From contig NC_014501.1 of assembly GCF_000147335.1 (NCBI RefSeq), positions 2,664,300 to 2,728,299 of the forward strand: a stretch of 64,000 nucleotides of DNA. The letters run 5' to 3'. Each line of letters begins with the position of its first letter. The stretch's first letter is position 1. Below the pieces are notes generated by a model. The model was not told the DNA's origin, searched no databases, and saw nothing but the letters and a program-made list of their open reading frames with translations. Both the position numbers and the translations under genes were made by a program. The stretch is from Gloeothece verrucosa PCC 7822. GTDB lineage: Bacteria > Cyanobacteriota > Cyanobacteriia > Cyanobacteriales > Microcystaceae. Of the stretch, positions 44,806-52,890 are shown piece after piece.

Positions 44806-45015
44806 TTAGCGAGTTCCTTTTTTGCGATAGCGAGAAGAGAACCGACGACGTTCTTTTTGTCTGGCGATCGCTTTTCGTTTACGTTTTTCAATAGGCGTTT
44901 CAAAATGTCTATGTTTTTTTAGATCAGGAAAAATGCCGGCTTGGGAAACTTCCTTTTTAAATCGACGTAACGCTGACTCTATGCCTTCGTTTTGTCCAAC
45001 AATAATTTGGGCCAC
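44806..45015 (-). CDS. rpsU: 30S ribosomal protein bS21
   Basis: Small subunit ribosomal protein, 69 residues, highly basic. [20 protein letters not shown] and [17 protein letters not shown] are the hallmark segments. It lies about 100 bases downstream of the RRM RNA-binding protein gene on the same strand; that RRM-rpsU order is common in cyanobacteria, where the pair responds to cold. Cold control is known elsewhere and not shown here. Secure call. Confidence 0.95.
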   Translation of the reverse strand: MAQIIVGQNEGIESALRRFKKEVSQAGIFPDLKKHRHFETPIEKRKRKAIARQKERRRFSSRYRKKGTR

Positions 45016-45118
45016 TCTAATTACTCCGGAAACTGTTTCATCATGAACAAAAATTATTCAGAGTCAACCATTCAACATCTGGTTGACATTCCTAAAATTG
45101 TAGCAATTAAGGTTAAAT

Positions 45119-45469
45119 TTAATAGCGACGACCGCCACCACCACCAGCACCGCCACCGCCGCGACTTCCGCCACCACCGGAATAACCTCCTTTATTAAAG
45201 CTTCCTCCTGACGAAGGGCGTTTATCTTGACGAGGTCTAGCTTTGCTGACTTTTAATTCTCGCCCCATCCATTCTGCGCCATCTAAGGCTTCTATTGCTT
45301 TGGTTTCTTCTGCATCTGAGTCTAAATCTACAAAAGCAAAGCCTCGGACTCTCCCCGACTCTCGATCTATTGGCAGTTTGACTTGTTTTACTGTTCCATA
45401 TTCTCCAAAGACTTCCTTAATATCATCTTGAGTTACTTGGTAGGGAAGATTTCCCACATAGATTGACAT
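45119..45469 (-). CDS. RRM-type RNA-binding protein with Gly-rich tail
   Basis: A 116-residue protein with one RRM: RNP2 IYVGNLPYQV near the start and RNP1 VRGFAFVDL near residue 42, followed by SKARPRQDKRPS and a long Gly-rich, Arg-containing tail (about 88-116) ending GGGGRRY. This is the Rbp family of cyanobacteria, related to plant glycine-rich RNA-binding proteins and often cold induced. The ATG at 45469 has GGAGAGGC upstream; the longer frame to 45535 starts with TTG and lacks homology. rpsU follows. Confidence 0.9.
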   Translation of the reverse strand: MSIYVGNLPYQVTQDDIKEVFGEYGTVKQVKLPIDRESGRVRGFAFVDLDSDAEETKAIEALDGAEWMGRELKVSKARPRQDKRPSSGGSFNKGGYSGGGGSRGGGGAGGGGGRRY

Positions 45470-45619
45470 AACGCCTCTCCGAACTTGATTAATTTCGAGA
45501 TATGGCTTCGGAGAAACGTCTAACTCAAACTGCAAAACGGTTTACTCTTCCGAAAATATCTCTTCAATATATTAGCTTAACACAGTTTCACCTAAGTGAT
45601 TTGCCTGAAGCGATACCCT

Positions 45620-46147
45620 TTATTTTTGTAACATCTGCTGAACTTGATTTTGAAGCTTAGGGTCAGTCCGAACGGCTTCAAAAATTTGTTTATATCTTTC
45701 AACTTCGAATTTTTCTGTGGCAAAAACTTGTTTCATCTTAGCTTCGGCTTGTTCTTGAAGTGGAGTAATTTTTGCGACAACTTTTTTAAAACTTTCCATT
45801 TCTGCTTGACTGACCGGAGGGGTGGGGGCTTCTTTAGAATCTGTAGAATTTATGATCCAATTCCCAATAACGTTAAAACGATCTATCGTCATTCCTTCTT
45901 GTTGAATAACGTCAATCATTTGTTGTGTCGTTTGCTTATCAATGGCCACTAACTGTGCATGAACCTTAACAAATTGTTCAAGTTCAGCGTTGCTAATATT
46001 AGATGCTGATGCCTGAGCTATGTGTGTTTGAGAGACAACGGTTTGAGCTTGAGCCGGATTGAGCCAACAAAATGCACAGGATGCGATCATCACACTGATA
46101 GTGGTCACGGCTTTTTTTTGGAACTTTTTCTGGCTTTTGAATAACAT
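45620..46147 (-). CDS. DUF4168 domain protein
   Basis: A 175-residue exported protein with a signal peptide ending near PAQAQ and a DUF4168-like helical region: ISNAELEQFVKVHAQLVAID near residue 50, VSQAEMESFKKVVAKITPLQ near 112 and a final FEAVRTDPKLQNQVQQM. The two helical halves look alike. Function of the family is unknown. AGGAGAAG lies upstream of the ATG. It stands alone between the RRM gene and the PucC-like carrier. Confidence 0.75.
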   Translation of the reverse strand: MLFKSQKKFQKKAVTTISVMIASCAFCWLNPAQAQTVVSQTHIAQASASNISNAELEQFVKVHAQLVAIDKQTTQQMIDVIQQEGMTIDRFNVIGNWIINSTDSKEAPTPPVSQAEMESFKKVVAKITPLQEQAEAKMKQVFATEKFEVERYKQIFEAVRTDPKLQNQVQQMLQK

Positions 46148-46409
46148 GACACTTCTCCTTTTTTTAACGGTTTACAAATGTTAATCCGGAGAAGAGCCTA
46201 GCTACCCTTAAAGTGCAAACCTAATCACCGAACATCATTATGCTTTAGATGATAACATCTCAAAAGTGAAAATTGAGAAAAGAGAAAACTGAAAAAATCG
46301 TAAAACCTCAAGTCATCTATAACTCAAATATGCGCTCTGTTTGCATCAAAAACTACTCAAAAGGTTCCTATCCCTCTGTAAGCCGCTACCCTGATCAAAG
46401 TGCGGCTCC

Positions 46410-47831
46410 TTACCCATCTAACTCTCCTTCCATTACCGATGCGATCGCCTGTTTAGTATTGCTTTGAAACTCTTTGATATTGACCTGTTTAAGGACATTA
46501 ATCGCTAACAAAGCTATTAAGGCTTCTAGGCCAAACACCAGACAATAGCCTAATAAGGGATTTTTGAACAAATATTTCCCGAGATCTAAAATCACGCCTC
46601 CACCGGAGGTAGCAATTCCTCGGGACATAGATTGAGCGAGTCCCCATGCACCGACAAAGGTTCCTGCGGTTTCTGCGGCGGTGAGGTCGAGCATTAAACT
46701 AATTGCACCTATGGTGGTCACGCCGGCAGCAATGCCAAATAATAGAACAGCCGCTTTAAGAACGATTTGTTCGCTCGTAAACCCTGCCAGAATAATTAAA
46801 CCAAAACAGACTGCCACCGCGATACAACCGATTTTTGTCGTCAAGGTTTTACCTAAACGAGGAATCACCAAAAAGCCAGTAGTTCCATAGCCAATTAAAA
46901 TCCCGATGCCCCAAAAAGAATTCAGCATCGTGGTTTCTCCCACAGCCATCCCAAAAATCTGACCGCCATAGGGTTCTAGCACCGCCTCTTGCAAGAACAG
47001 ACTGAGGCTAACCATCACTAAAAAACTAAAAAAGAATCCGGTTTGACGACTTGCCGTTAAAACTTTCCAGGCTGTAGCTAGGGTAATACTATCTTCGCGC
47101 TCGGCTACGGTAGAACGTAATCGGTAACGGGAATATTTTTTCTCGATTCCCCAAGTGGCTATAAGGGCAAAAACTAAAACAATCAAAGGAATTACCGTAA
47201 AAATCAAGTTTATGGGCCCTTTTAAAACTTCCAGGGAGATCGATCCATTAGCTTGTTCTAAAGGAGATAATAACTTTTTACCGGTAATGCCGCCAATAAC
47301 AATCCCAACCATCAACATTGACCAAACAATGGCCACTATTTTCGAGCGATTTTCTTCTTCAGAAACATCTACCAATAAGGCTGTAAAAGGAGTAGAACTC
47401 GCGCTAACCGCTAACCCATAAATGGCAAAAACCCCGGCGAGTAAGGTACTCCAGCCGAGAATTTCCGCGTTCCATTGCCATTGTCCGGAGTTTTTGATCG
47501 CGCTTCCCAGTTGCCAAACCACTTGCACCGACAAGAAGGCGGCTATCCCTAAAACCAGAGTGCCTAGACGAACGTAACTGCTGCGATGAAGACCAAAAAG
47601 CGGTTTAGCATCGGACATTTGGCCAAACCAAATTCTAGCCGGGGCGACTAATTGAGAGATGGCTAAGGTTCCGGCGGCCACGGTGGCGGGGATACCTAAT
47701 TCAGAAATCATCACCCGGTTGAGTACCGCCAGCGTTAGAACAGACATTAATCCTATGCCAAGGTTAAATAACCCTAACCGAAATATGGTCAAAGGAGTGA
47801 CTGGGGGTAAATTGTTTTCCCGGGTGGACAT
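46410..47831 (-). CDS. PucC/BCH-family MFS carrier
   Basis: A 473-residue, 12-span membrane protein. FRLGLFNLGIGLMSVLTLAVLNRVMISELG at the start is cut here for length; its first part FRLGLFNLGIGLM and the later IWFGQMSDAKPLFG are hallmarks of PucC/LhaA-type carriers that help assemble light-harvesting or chlorophyll-binding proteins. DVSEEENRSKIVAIVWSMLM and SRGIATSGGGVILDLG are further conserved spots. Cyanobacteria have several such proteins with chlorophyll-related roles; which one this is cannot be said. It stands alone on the minus strand. Confidence 0.83.
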   Translation of the reverse strand: MSTRENNLPPVTPLTIFRLGLFNLGIGLMSVLTLAVLNRVMISELGIPATVAAGTLAISQLVAPARIWFGQMSDAKPLFGLHRSSYVRLGTLVLGIAAFLSVQVVWQLGSAIKNSGQWQWNAEILGWSTLLAGVFAIYGLAVSASSTPFTALLVDVSEEENRSKIVAIVWSMLMVGIVIGGITGKKLLSPLEQANGSISLEVLKGPINLIFTVIPLIVLVFALIATWGIEKKYSRYRLRSTVAEREDSITLATAWKVLTASRQTGFFFSFLVMVSLSLFLQEAVLEPYGGQIFGMAVGETTMLNSFWGIGILIGYGTTGFLVIPRLGKTLTTKIGCIAVAVCFGLIILAGFTSEQIVLKAAVLLFGIAAGVTTIGAISLMLDLTAAETAGTFVGAWGLAQSMSRGIATSGGGVILDLGKYLFKNPLLGYCLVFGLEALIALLAINVLKQVNIKEFQSNTKQAIASVMEGELDG

Positions 47832-47986
47832 AGAAGAAGTTGAATATAGGGTTTAACTCTAGATTATTGTAAACGATTCTTAGAAGCTTATAAATCAGGC
47901 GGCGCATGAGCGGCGATCAAAGGTCTGCAAATCGTTGATTTCTCGATATGCTAGAAATACTTATAGATAGTGGACAGCAAAAAATA

Positions 47987-48331
47987 ATGTTAGATTTTGC
48001 CTCTGTTTGCGAATTCTCCCGCACTAACTGTATTGCCATCTGCGCTTTTTTGGTTCCCCTTAACTTATTGGCGACTTCCTCCACTTTATTATTGCTGTTT
48101 TGGCGGCAACCTCGTCCACAAGTGCGCTTTTCGGCTACCCTAGCGGGATTTTTCGCTTTAACTCTTTTCTTCCATGTGGCTACCTGGTTAATTATCGGGG
48201 TTGTGATGATGCCTACTTTTATTCTCTCAGGCTTGGGGATAACCTGTTTGCTGATTAATTTTAAAGCTATTCAGGATACTGAACGCTTGGAAAACTGGTT
48301 ACAAGTTGCCCGAGGGATGATCAAAGCCTAA
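47987..48331 (+). CDS. Small hypothetical membrane protein
   Basis: About 114 residues with three hydrophobic spans (around LVPLNLLATSSTLLLLFW, LAGFFALTLFFHVATWLIIG and MMPTFILSGLGITCLLI). No known domain, but the pattern resembles conserved cyanobacterial small membrane proteins. The ATG at 47987 is preferred to 47948 because the first hydrophobic segment then follows a short N terminus; neither has a strong ribosome site. Divergent from the PucC-like gene. Confidence 0.6.
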   Translation: MLDFASVCEFSRTNCIAICAFLVPLNLLATSSTLLLLFWRQPRPQVRFSATLAGFFALTLFFHVATWLIIGVVMMPTFILSGLGITCLLINFKAIQDTERLENWLQVARGMIKA

Positions 48332-48407
48332 CATTCTCCCAAATTAACTCTTAAGCCGTTTCCGTTCCCCTGAGTCCCAGGGGAAATTTAAAATAAGCTA
48401 ATCCTAG

Positions 48408-49700
48408 TCAAAATTCTAAGAGAGTTAATTGATTTTTAGTTGAGGCGTTTTCGGGCGTTTCTAAATCTTCCCACTTAGGGGAGACTCCCTCTAACAATTT
48501 TTGAGCCGCTTCTAATAATTCTAATTCAATATCTTTAAGGTCTTCACGATTATTGAGATAAGTTTTCAAAGCATCTATGGGGCCTAAATTACTTCCCACG
48601 CCTAACTCAGGTAAGCGAGGACGAGCCAATTGACTGACTAATTCAGGACGGATGGTATAACTATGAGCCGCTTTTAAAGCTTCTTGAATGGTTGCGGTAT
48701 TAACGAGATCCAGTTGTTCTGAACGAATCTTATAAATCAGTCTCACGACCGCATCTTTAATGTCTTTTTTGGCCAGGTATTTTAAAATCGATGCTTCTGG
48801 ATCTGCTTGTGTAGAAACATCAATTTCCATCGTACAAAAACGCCGCACCGGCAAAGAGCAAAATTCCCAGTTTACCCGACCTTTTTCTATTTCAATTAAC
48901 ACAAAACCTTTATCTTCTTTTTCTTCACTAAAATCCACTCGTTCAATACTACCCGGATAAACAATCGGCGGGTTATTATCTTTATTAAGATTTTGATGTT
49001 TGTGAACATGGCCTAAAGCCACATAATCAAATTCTGGACGACTTAAAAGCGATATCGGCACAGTAAAACCTTTTCCCACTGCTAATAAACGTTCCGCGCC
49101 TAACGTGGCCCGATCTACCATTAAATGCCCTAATAAAACCGTCGGTAAATTCGGGTCAAGTTGACGAATTTCTCCTTCTAAAGCGGGTTCGAGTTTTTCG
49201 ATTAATAAATAATTAATTTCTTCTAAAGATAACCCCTCTGTTTCAGGACGAGTCAGGAGTGTTGAACGGGTTAACCAGGGAAGAGTAATCACTTGAATCC
49301 ATCCATTTTTCGTCAAAATTTTGTGGACTTCTAAACTATCTCCCACGATAAACCCAGGGACAGCTAGGGTACGATAAATACATAGACTAGCGCCCCCATT
49401 TCCTTGAGAATGTTGATCGTGATTTCCCACTAATAAAACGGTAGGAATATCAGCATCAGCAAGACGACGAAATTGAGCCGCGAATGCTTCTTGAACATAG
49501 GGAGGGGGTGTGGCATCCGGGAAGGCATCGCCGCCAAATAATACTAAATCTACTGGCTCATTAATGGCTTTGTCGATACACAAACTTAAGGTTTTAACAA
49601 AATCTTCTAACCGGGTATTTAAGCCGGTTTCTGGGTTAATGCGCCCGTGAGAAAAACCACTGCCGATATGAATATCTGATAGGTGTAAAATTTTAATCAT
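48408..49700 (-). CDS. SbcD-like DNA repair metallophosphoesterase
   Basis: A 430-residue calcineurin-like phosphoesterase of the SbcD/Mre11 group. Metal-ligand motifs are in order: LSDIHIGSG (residues 7-15), VLFGGDAFPD near 54, LVGNHDQHSQG near 95, VLLGHLMVDR near 188 and YVALGHVHKHQN near 225. It is expected to act with an SbcC-type ATPase on DNA ends, but no sbcC is adjacent. A heptamer-repeat tract lies immediately before its start codon, leaving no clear ribosome site. Confidence 0.86.
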   Translation of the reverse strand: MIKILHLSDIHIGSGFSHGRINPETGLNTRLEDFVKTLSLCIDKAINEPVDLVLFGGDAFPDATPPPYVQEAFAAQFRRLADADIPTVLLVGNHDQHSQGNGGASLCIYRTLAVPGFIVGDSLEVHKILTKNGWIQVITLPWLTRSTLLTRPETEGLSLEEINYLLIEKLEPALEGEIRQLDPNLPTVLLGHLMVDRATLGAERLLAVGKGFTVPISLLSRPEFDYVALGHVHKHQNLNKDNNPPIVYPGSIERVDFSEEKEDKGFVLIEIEKGRVNWEFCSLPVRRFCTMEIDVSTQADPEASILKYLAKKDIKDAVVRLIYKIRSEQLDLVNTATIQEALKAAHSYTIRPELVSQLARPRLPELGVGSNLGPIDALKTYLNNREDLKDIELELLEAAQKLLEGVSPKWEDLETPENASTKNQLTLLEF

Positions 49701-49745
49701 TAGTATTAGTCATTAGTCGTTAGTCATTAGTTATTAGTCATTAAT
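49698..49745. repeat. Short tandem repeat between cpcF-like and sbcD-like genes
   Basis: About 48 bases of TTAGTCATTAGTYRTTAG units fill the spacer. Read on the minus strand they encode the Met-Thr-Asn-Asn-stop end of the cpcF-like gene and run up to the ATG of the sbcD-like gene. Best example of the repeat family in this window. Confidence 0.85.
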
Positions 49746-50407
49746 TTTTCCTCTTTCTCCCTTCCTCTATTGCCTATTCCCTCCAAAGCCATTTTGACTC
49801 TAGCACGCACGGCAATTTCTGGATCATTAATGCTCATTTCACTGAATTGTCCAATAATTTGTTGTACCAGTCCTGAATTAGAAGAAACCACCGATAAGGC
49901 TAAATTTTGCAACCCAACAACAGCCGCATAACGAACTACCCATTCAGGATCTTGAGCTACTTGTAAAAGGGTATCTAAGACTTGTTTTTGTTTTGATTCT
50001 ATCTCCTCATCAGGAACTTTTGACCAAATAATATTCCCTAACCCTCTAGCCGCAGCGCGGCGTACACTTAAAGAAAAATCTGTTATGGCGGCTTCTACGA
50101 GAAGACCTAAAGCACGAGGATCGCCAATACCGGCTAAAGCACGAGTGGCCCAAGCTCTAGCACCATAATTATAACCATCCAGGTTGTCTAAAAGTGGGGT
50201 AACAGCCGCTTGACCGATGTCTATTAAACCATCGACTGCGGCTACGGCGGCTCCGGGGTTGTTGTATCTCAATACATCAATTAAGGTAGGAATAGCTGCC
50301 TCGTGGCGTACCGCAGCTAATGCTTTAACGGCATCTAAAAGTTTATCAGAAGAGTCGGCTCCCTCAACCTCTTGAATTAATCCTTTGACTTTTTCGGTGC
50401 TGACCAT
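49727..50407 (-). CDS. cpcF: CpcF-like phycocyanin alpha-subunit phycocyanobilin lyase subunit (HEAT repeats)
   Basis: Works with CpcE to attach phycocyanobilin to the phycocyanin alpha subunit. The 226-residue helical protein is made of HEAT-like repeats: EAAIPTLIDVLRYNNPGAAV, AAVDGLIDIGQAAVTPLLDN, YNYGARAWATRALAGIGDPR and FSLSVRRAAARGLGNIIW, which match CpcF well. Related HEAT lyases (PecF, NblB, IaiH) are alternatives, but the NNPGAAVAAVDGL and DYNYGARAWATRAL-type stretches favour CpcF. No cpcE or cpcBA is in the window. Its stop lies in a repeat tract. Confidence 0.75.
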   Translation of the reverse strand: MVSTEKVKGLIQEVEGADSSDKLLDAVKALAAVRHEAAIPTLIDVLRYNNPGAAVAAVDGLIDIGQAAVTPLLDNLDGYNYGARAWATRALAGIGDPRALGLLVEAAITDFSLSVRRAAARGLGNIIWSKVPDEEIESKQKQVLDTLLQVAQDPEWVVRYAAVVGLQNLALSVVSSNSGLVQQIIGQFSEMSINDPEIAVRARVKMALEGIGNRGREKEEKLMTNN

Positions 50408-50509
50408 TGATTCGTTATCTATGTACCTTTTCTTTATTTAATTTATCATTGATGTTGATTAAAATAACATATTAATCCTCAATTAATGATCTTTAAAAAG
50501 TATAAATCA

Positions 50510-50707
50510 ATGCCTTATAGTCAATTTACTTTAGAAGGAGTCAAAAAAGCTTTTAATTTAACGCTTTGTGATCGCTTTGATCTTTTTGCCGATATTCCTG
50601 ACCTTGAACCGAGTAGTTTTCTTAAGGAGACTTTGGATTATAATGTGCCTCTTGCTTTAGCCATTGATAGCAAAAAAGCCCGTTCTGAATATTTTTTTAA
50701 TATATGA
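50510..50707 (+). pseudogene. Truncated cyanobacterial hypothetical gene, N-terminal part
   Basis: The 65-codon frame MPYSQFTLEGVKKAFNLTLC through LALAIDSKKARSEYFFNI looks like the N terminus of a larger cyanobacterial protein family (about 200 residues, related to predicted restriction-endonuclease-like or DUF proteins). After KKARSE it stops within a few codons. The 3' end is joined to the tail of an inverted HicA-like frame, so a rearrangement has cut it. I cannot confirm the parent family without a search. Confidence 0.5.
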
Positions 50708-50886
50708 TGGATAGCGGCTAAATGAATTAAATAAACATAATCTTTGTCTTGATAACTGGGTAAAACAATTAAAGCGCCTGATGGGTGTTGAAAAAGTTGA
50801 TGATTACCTGTAATGGTTTCAGAAAAAAATCCTAGTTTTAAAAGTAAATTTTTAAGGTCTAAATAGAGGATTTTACTAGGTTTCAT
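50638..50886 (-). CDS. HicA-like toxin relative, possibly with read-through tail
   Basis: An 82-residue frame. SKILYLDLKNLLLKLGFFSE then TGNHQLFQHPSGALIVLP with the His in place of the HicA catalytic His, and IHLAAIHHILKKYS at the end of the fold, resemble the HicA/YcfA mRNA-interferase family. The last 18 residues run antisense to the truncated gene at 50510-50707, so the true 3' end is probably lost. No hicB lies beside it. It follows the pentapeptide-repeat gene's stop by about 10 bases on the same strand. Confidence 0.55.
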   Translation of the reverse strand: MKPSKILYLDLKNLLLKLGFFSETITGNHQLFQHPSGALIVLPSYQDKDYVYLIHLAAIHHILKKYSERAFLLSMAKARGTL

Positions 50887-50895
50887 GGCGAATTA

Positions 50896-51783
50896 TTATC
50901 GTGAAGTTGTGACCCTAGAGCGATAGCCGGGCGAATCTATAAATATTGCTCCTCTTCTAATTAAATCTTGTTTTAAGATTTCGTCAATTCCTTCATTGTC
51001 GCCAAATTGAGCATTTTCAACATTTACGCCGCTAAGGTCAGCACCGCCGAGGTAAGCATCGAAGAGGTAAGCATCGAAGAGGTTAGCACCGCTGAGGTTA
51101 GCACCGCCGAGGTAAGCACCGCTGAGGATAGCACAGCTGAGGTCAGCACCGCTGAGGATAGCACGGCTGAGGTCAGCACCGCTGAGGATAGCACAGCTGA
51201 GGTCAGCACCGATCAGGTCAGCACCGATCAGGTAAGCACCGATCAGGTAAGCACCGCTGAGGTTAACACCGCTGAGGTTAGCACAGCTGAGGTTAGCACC
51301 TTTTAAATCTTCAGCTAAACTTAAACCGGCAATCTCAGCCAACTTTACAAAATTGGCTTGATCAGCTTGTACCACCTCTAGAGTTAGTCTTTGAAGTTCT
51401 TTATCAGAAATATTTTTAGATAAAAGCACTCTCAAAATTGATTGTTGATTAACATCAATACGTGACTTATCTAACTGGCATAACCTTAAAAGTTCTTTTA
51501 CAGTTGAAGGTTTGACAGTTTGCGTCTGTTGTCTTTGAGGCGGCTCTAAATCTTCTGGTTCCTCTGCCGACTCAAACTCTGTTAACCGTCTAGCTTCACT
51601 CCAAGCAACAAACCCTACTCCTACAACAAAACTTAACCCCACAATAAACCCTGAAGGTTTCCTACCCGTCAACAGCAACATCACGATCAACCCAACAAAG
51701 ACGATCACACTTTGCCCAACTAATGACTTAAAACTCGCCTTAGCATCCTGATATAAACTCATCCTGTTACGGTTGGGAACCAT
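50896..51783 (-). CDS. Pentapeptide-repeat membrane protein
   Basis: A roughly 295-residue protein: two hydrophobic spans near the N terminus (about 18-55), a charged linker, a helical region, then some 20 pentapeptide repeats of A(N/D)LSG type (about 165-270), and a short tail ending SPGYRSRVTTSR. Pentapeptide repeats fold as a square right-handed beta-helix. ATG 51783 has GGAGGG seven bases upstream and overlaps the end of the previous gene by 17 bases, so translation is likely coupled. Function unknown; the membrane partner upstream may act with it. Confidence 0.82.
   Translation of the reverse strand: MVPNRNRMSLYQDAKASFKSLVGQSVIVFVGLIVMLLLTGRKPSGFIVGLSFVVGVGFVAWSEARRLTEFESAEEPEDLEPPQRQQTQTVKPSTVKELLRLCQLDKSRIDVNQQSILRVLLSKNISDKELQRLTLEVVQADQANFVKLAEIAGLSLAEDLKGANLSCANLSGVNLSGAYLIGAYLIGADLIGADLSCAILSGADLSRAILSGADLSCAILSGAYLGGANLSGANLFDAYLFDAYLGGADLSGVNVENAQFGDNEGIDEILKQDLIRRGAIFIDSPGYRSRVTTSR
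51028..51303. repeat. 15-bp tandem DNA repeats inside pentapeptide gene
   Basis: The repeat zone of the pentapeptide gene is built of nearly identical 15-base units such as GAGGTCAGCACCGCT, GAGGATAGCACAGCT and GATCAGGTAAGCACC. Uniform wording at the third codon position points to recent tandem expansion. The units also create long artefact frames in the other reading phases. Confidence 0.8.
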
Positions 51784-52171
51784 GGCCAGACCCTCCCTTT
51801 TTCGGCAAAAGACTCTTAAAATCAACTAAAAAACGAGCAAGAATTCGACCCGCTAAAACAATCCACAATAAAAAATCTGATGTCACTATAATAAAACAAG
51901 CATAACGAGAAGACCCTAAAGCATTTTCTTGCAGACAAACATCATAACTAGAGAATTCTTTACCTATAATTATACGGCCAATTAAACTAGGAATCTGAAG
52001 CAGAAGACTAAGGGCGATAGCATCTTGCACCGACTCATAAAAAGTTCGCCACAGTCCCCCCATTAAACGCTGACCAATTAGATCTAATGGTTCTAGAATA
52101 TTTTCTAATATCGATTCAATTCGTTGACCCCAAGATGTTTTAGGGCGTTGTGGGTTTGGGGGTTGAGCCAT
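51767..52171 (-). CDS. Hypothetical membrane protein upstream of pentapeptide gene
   Basis: A 134-residue protein with two hydrophobic segments (about ALSLLLQIPSLIGRIIIG and ACFIIVTSDFLLWIVLAG), a Pro-rich start MAQPPNPQRPKTSWGQR and a Gly-rich end. No named family. Its stop overlaps the start of the pentapeptide gene, so the two form an operon. A role as membrane partner is inferred from this coupling only. Confidence 0.65.
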   Translation of the reverse strand: MAQPPNPQRPKTSWGQRIESILENILEPLDLIGQRLMGGLWRTFYESVQDAIALSLLLQIPSLIGRIIIGKEFSSYDVCLQENALGSSRYACFIIVTSDFLLWIVLAGRILARFLVDFKSLLPKKGGSGHGSQP

Positions 52172-52202
52172 CTATCCAGGGATATGAATTGGGTAGGATA
52201 GT

Positions 52203-52415
52203 TTTAGTATAGTTGATCTTGAGCTAAAAAACAGATTAAAACAACATATTTATGAGCGAATACGAGGCAGTCATCATATTTTTACCAAAGATGAAGTTGA
52301 AGAAATTTTAAACCTACAACCTCAACAAGGAAAAGCTAAAATCTATAAAGTTAAGCAAATTCGCAATATATTTCTCAAATATCAATTAGGAGAGCAAGAT
52401 GAAAATTCGCTATGA
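52203..52415 (+). pseudogene. HicA toxin remnant upstream of hicB
   Basis: In the frame ending at 52415 the sequence reads ERIRGSHHIFTKDEVEEIL, then QQGKAKIYKVKQIRNIFLKY and QLGEQDENSL with a stop: the C-terminal two-thirds of a HicA mRNA interferase, including the GSHH catalytic His region. No start codon with a ribosome site is found in this frame, and the expected N-terminal helix is degraded. It overlaps the hicB start by 17 bases, the usual hicA-hicB layout. Probably inactive. Confidence 0.7.
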
Positions 52416-52611
52416 ACTGATTATTTATTGGAGTGAAGAAGATCAAGCCTTTATCGTTGAAGTTCCCGAATTAGCAGGATGTATGGCAGATGGAGAAACT
52501 TATCAAGAAGCGGTACAAAATGCCGAGATAATTATTAAACAATGGATTGAAACGGCTCAAGAATTAGGCCGAGAAATTCCTAAACCAAAAGGAAAACTAA
52601 TGTTGGCTTAG
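52399..52611 (+). CDS. hicB: HicB-family antitoxin
   Basis: A 70-residue protein of the HicB/UPF0150 type: YELIIYWSEEDQAFIVEVPE, LAGCMADGETYQEAVQNAEI and IETAQELGREIPKPKG match the partial RNase-H-like fold of the family that binds and blocks HicA. There is no C-terminal DNA-binding domain, so it is a short form. GGAGAGCAAG precedes the ATG. Its partner hicA appears broken, which would leave the antitoxin orphaned. Confidence 0.82.
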   Translation: MKIRYELIIYWSEEDQAFIVEVPELAGCMADGETYQEAVQNAEIIIKQWIETAQELGREIPKPKGKLMLA

Positions 52612-52620
52612 AAAGGTCAA

Positions 52621-52800
52621 CTATGATTGCTGCTTTTGCTTGATCCGTTGTAACTTTTGCTGACGTAAATTTGCATCGAATTTAGCAATAACTTCTTCTA
52701 ACTGTAATCCCACTTCCTCAAAATCTAGACCTGCGCGACGTAAATTATTAATTAATCTTGCATTGACAGAAGGATCGGGGATAGTTGGTTTATTACTCAT
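52621..52800 (-). CDS. Small hypothetical protein, 59 residues
   Basis: Begins MSNKPTIPDPSVNARLINNL and ends with a Lys/Gln-rich helix. It looks helical and soluble. The ATG at 52800 has GGAG-like sequence upstream; the longer frame to 52854 is less likely. No family recognised. It lies tail to tail with hicB, about 10 bases apart. Confidence 0.5.
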   Translation of the reverse strand: MSNKPTIPDPSVNARLINNLRRAGLDFEEVGLQLEEVIAKFDANLRQQKLQRIKQKQQS

Positions 52801-52890
52801 GGTAGTCTCCACTCTAGTTTGATTTCTTGGATCTATATATTTAAGCCCCCTCACCTTGTATTAGAGGGGGTTGGGGGAGAGGTAAAACCT

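Noticed and set aside
46273..46467. 64-codon plus-strand frame upstream of the PucC-like gene's 3' end
   Set aside because: Overlaps the carrier gene, lacks a ribosome site and looks like random coding.
51007..51306. Plus-strand frame with repeated STAEV units
   Set aside because: Shadow of the 15-bp repeats of the pentapeptide gene; the minus strand has the real gene with membrane spans and a ribosome site.
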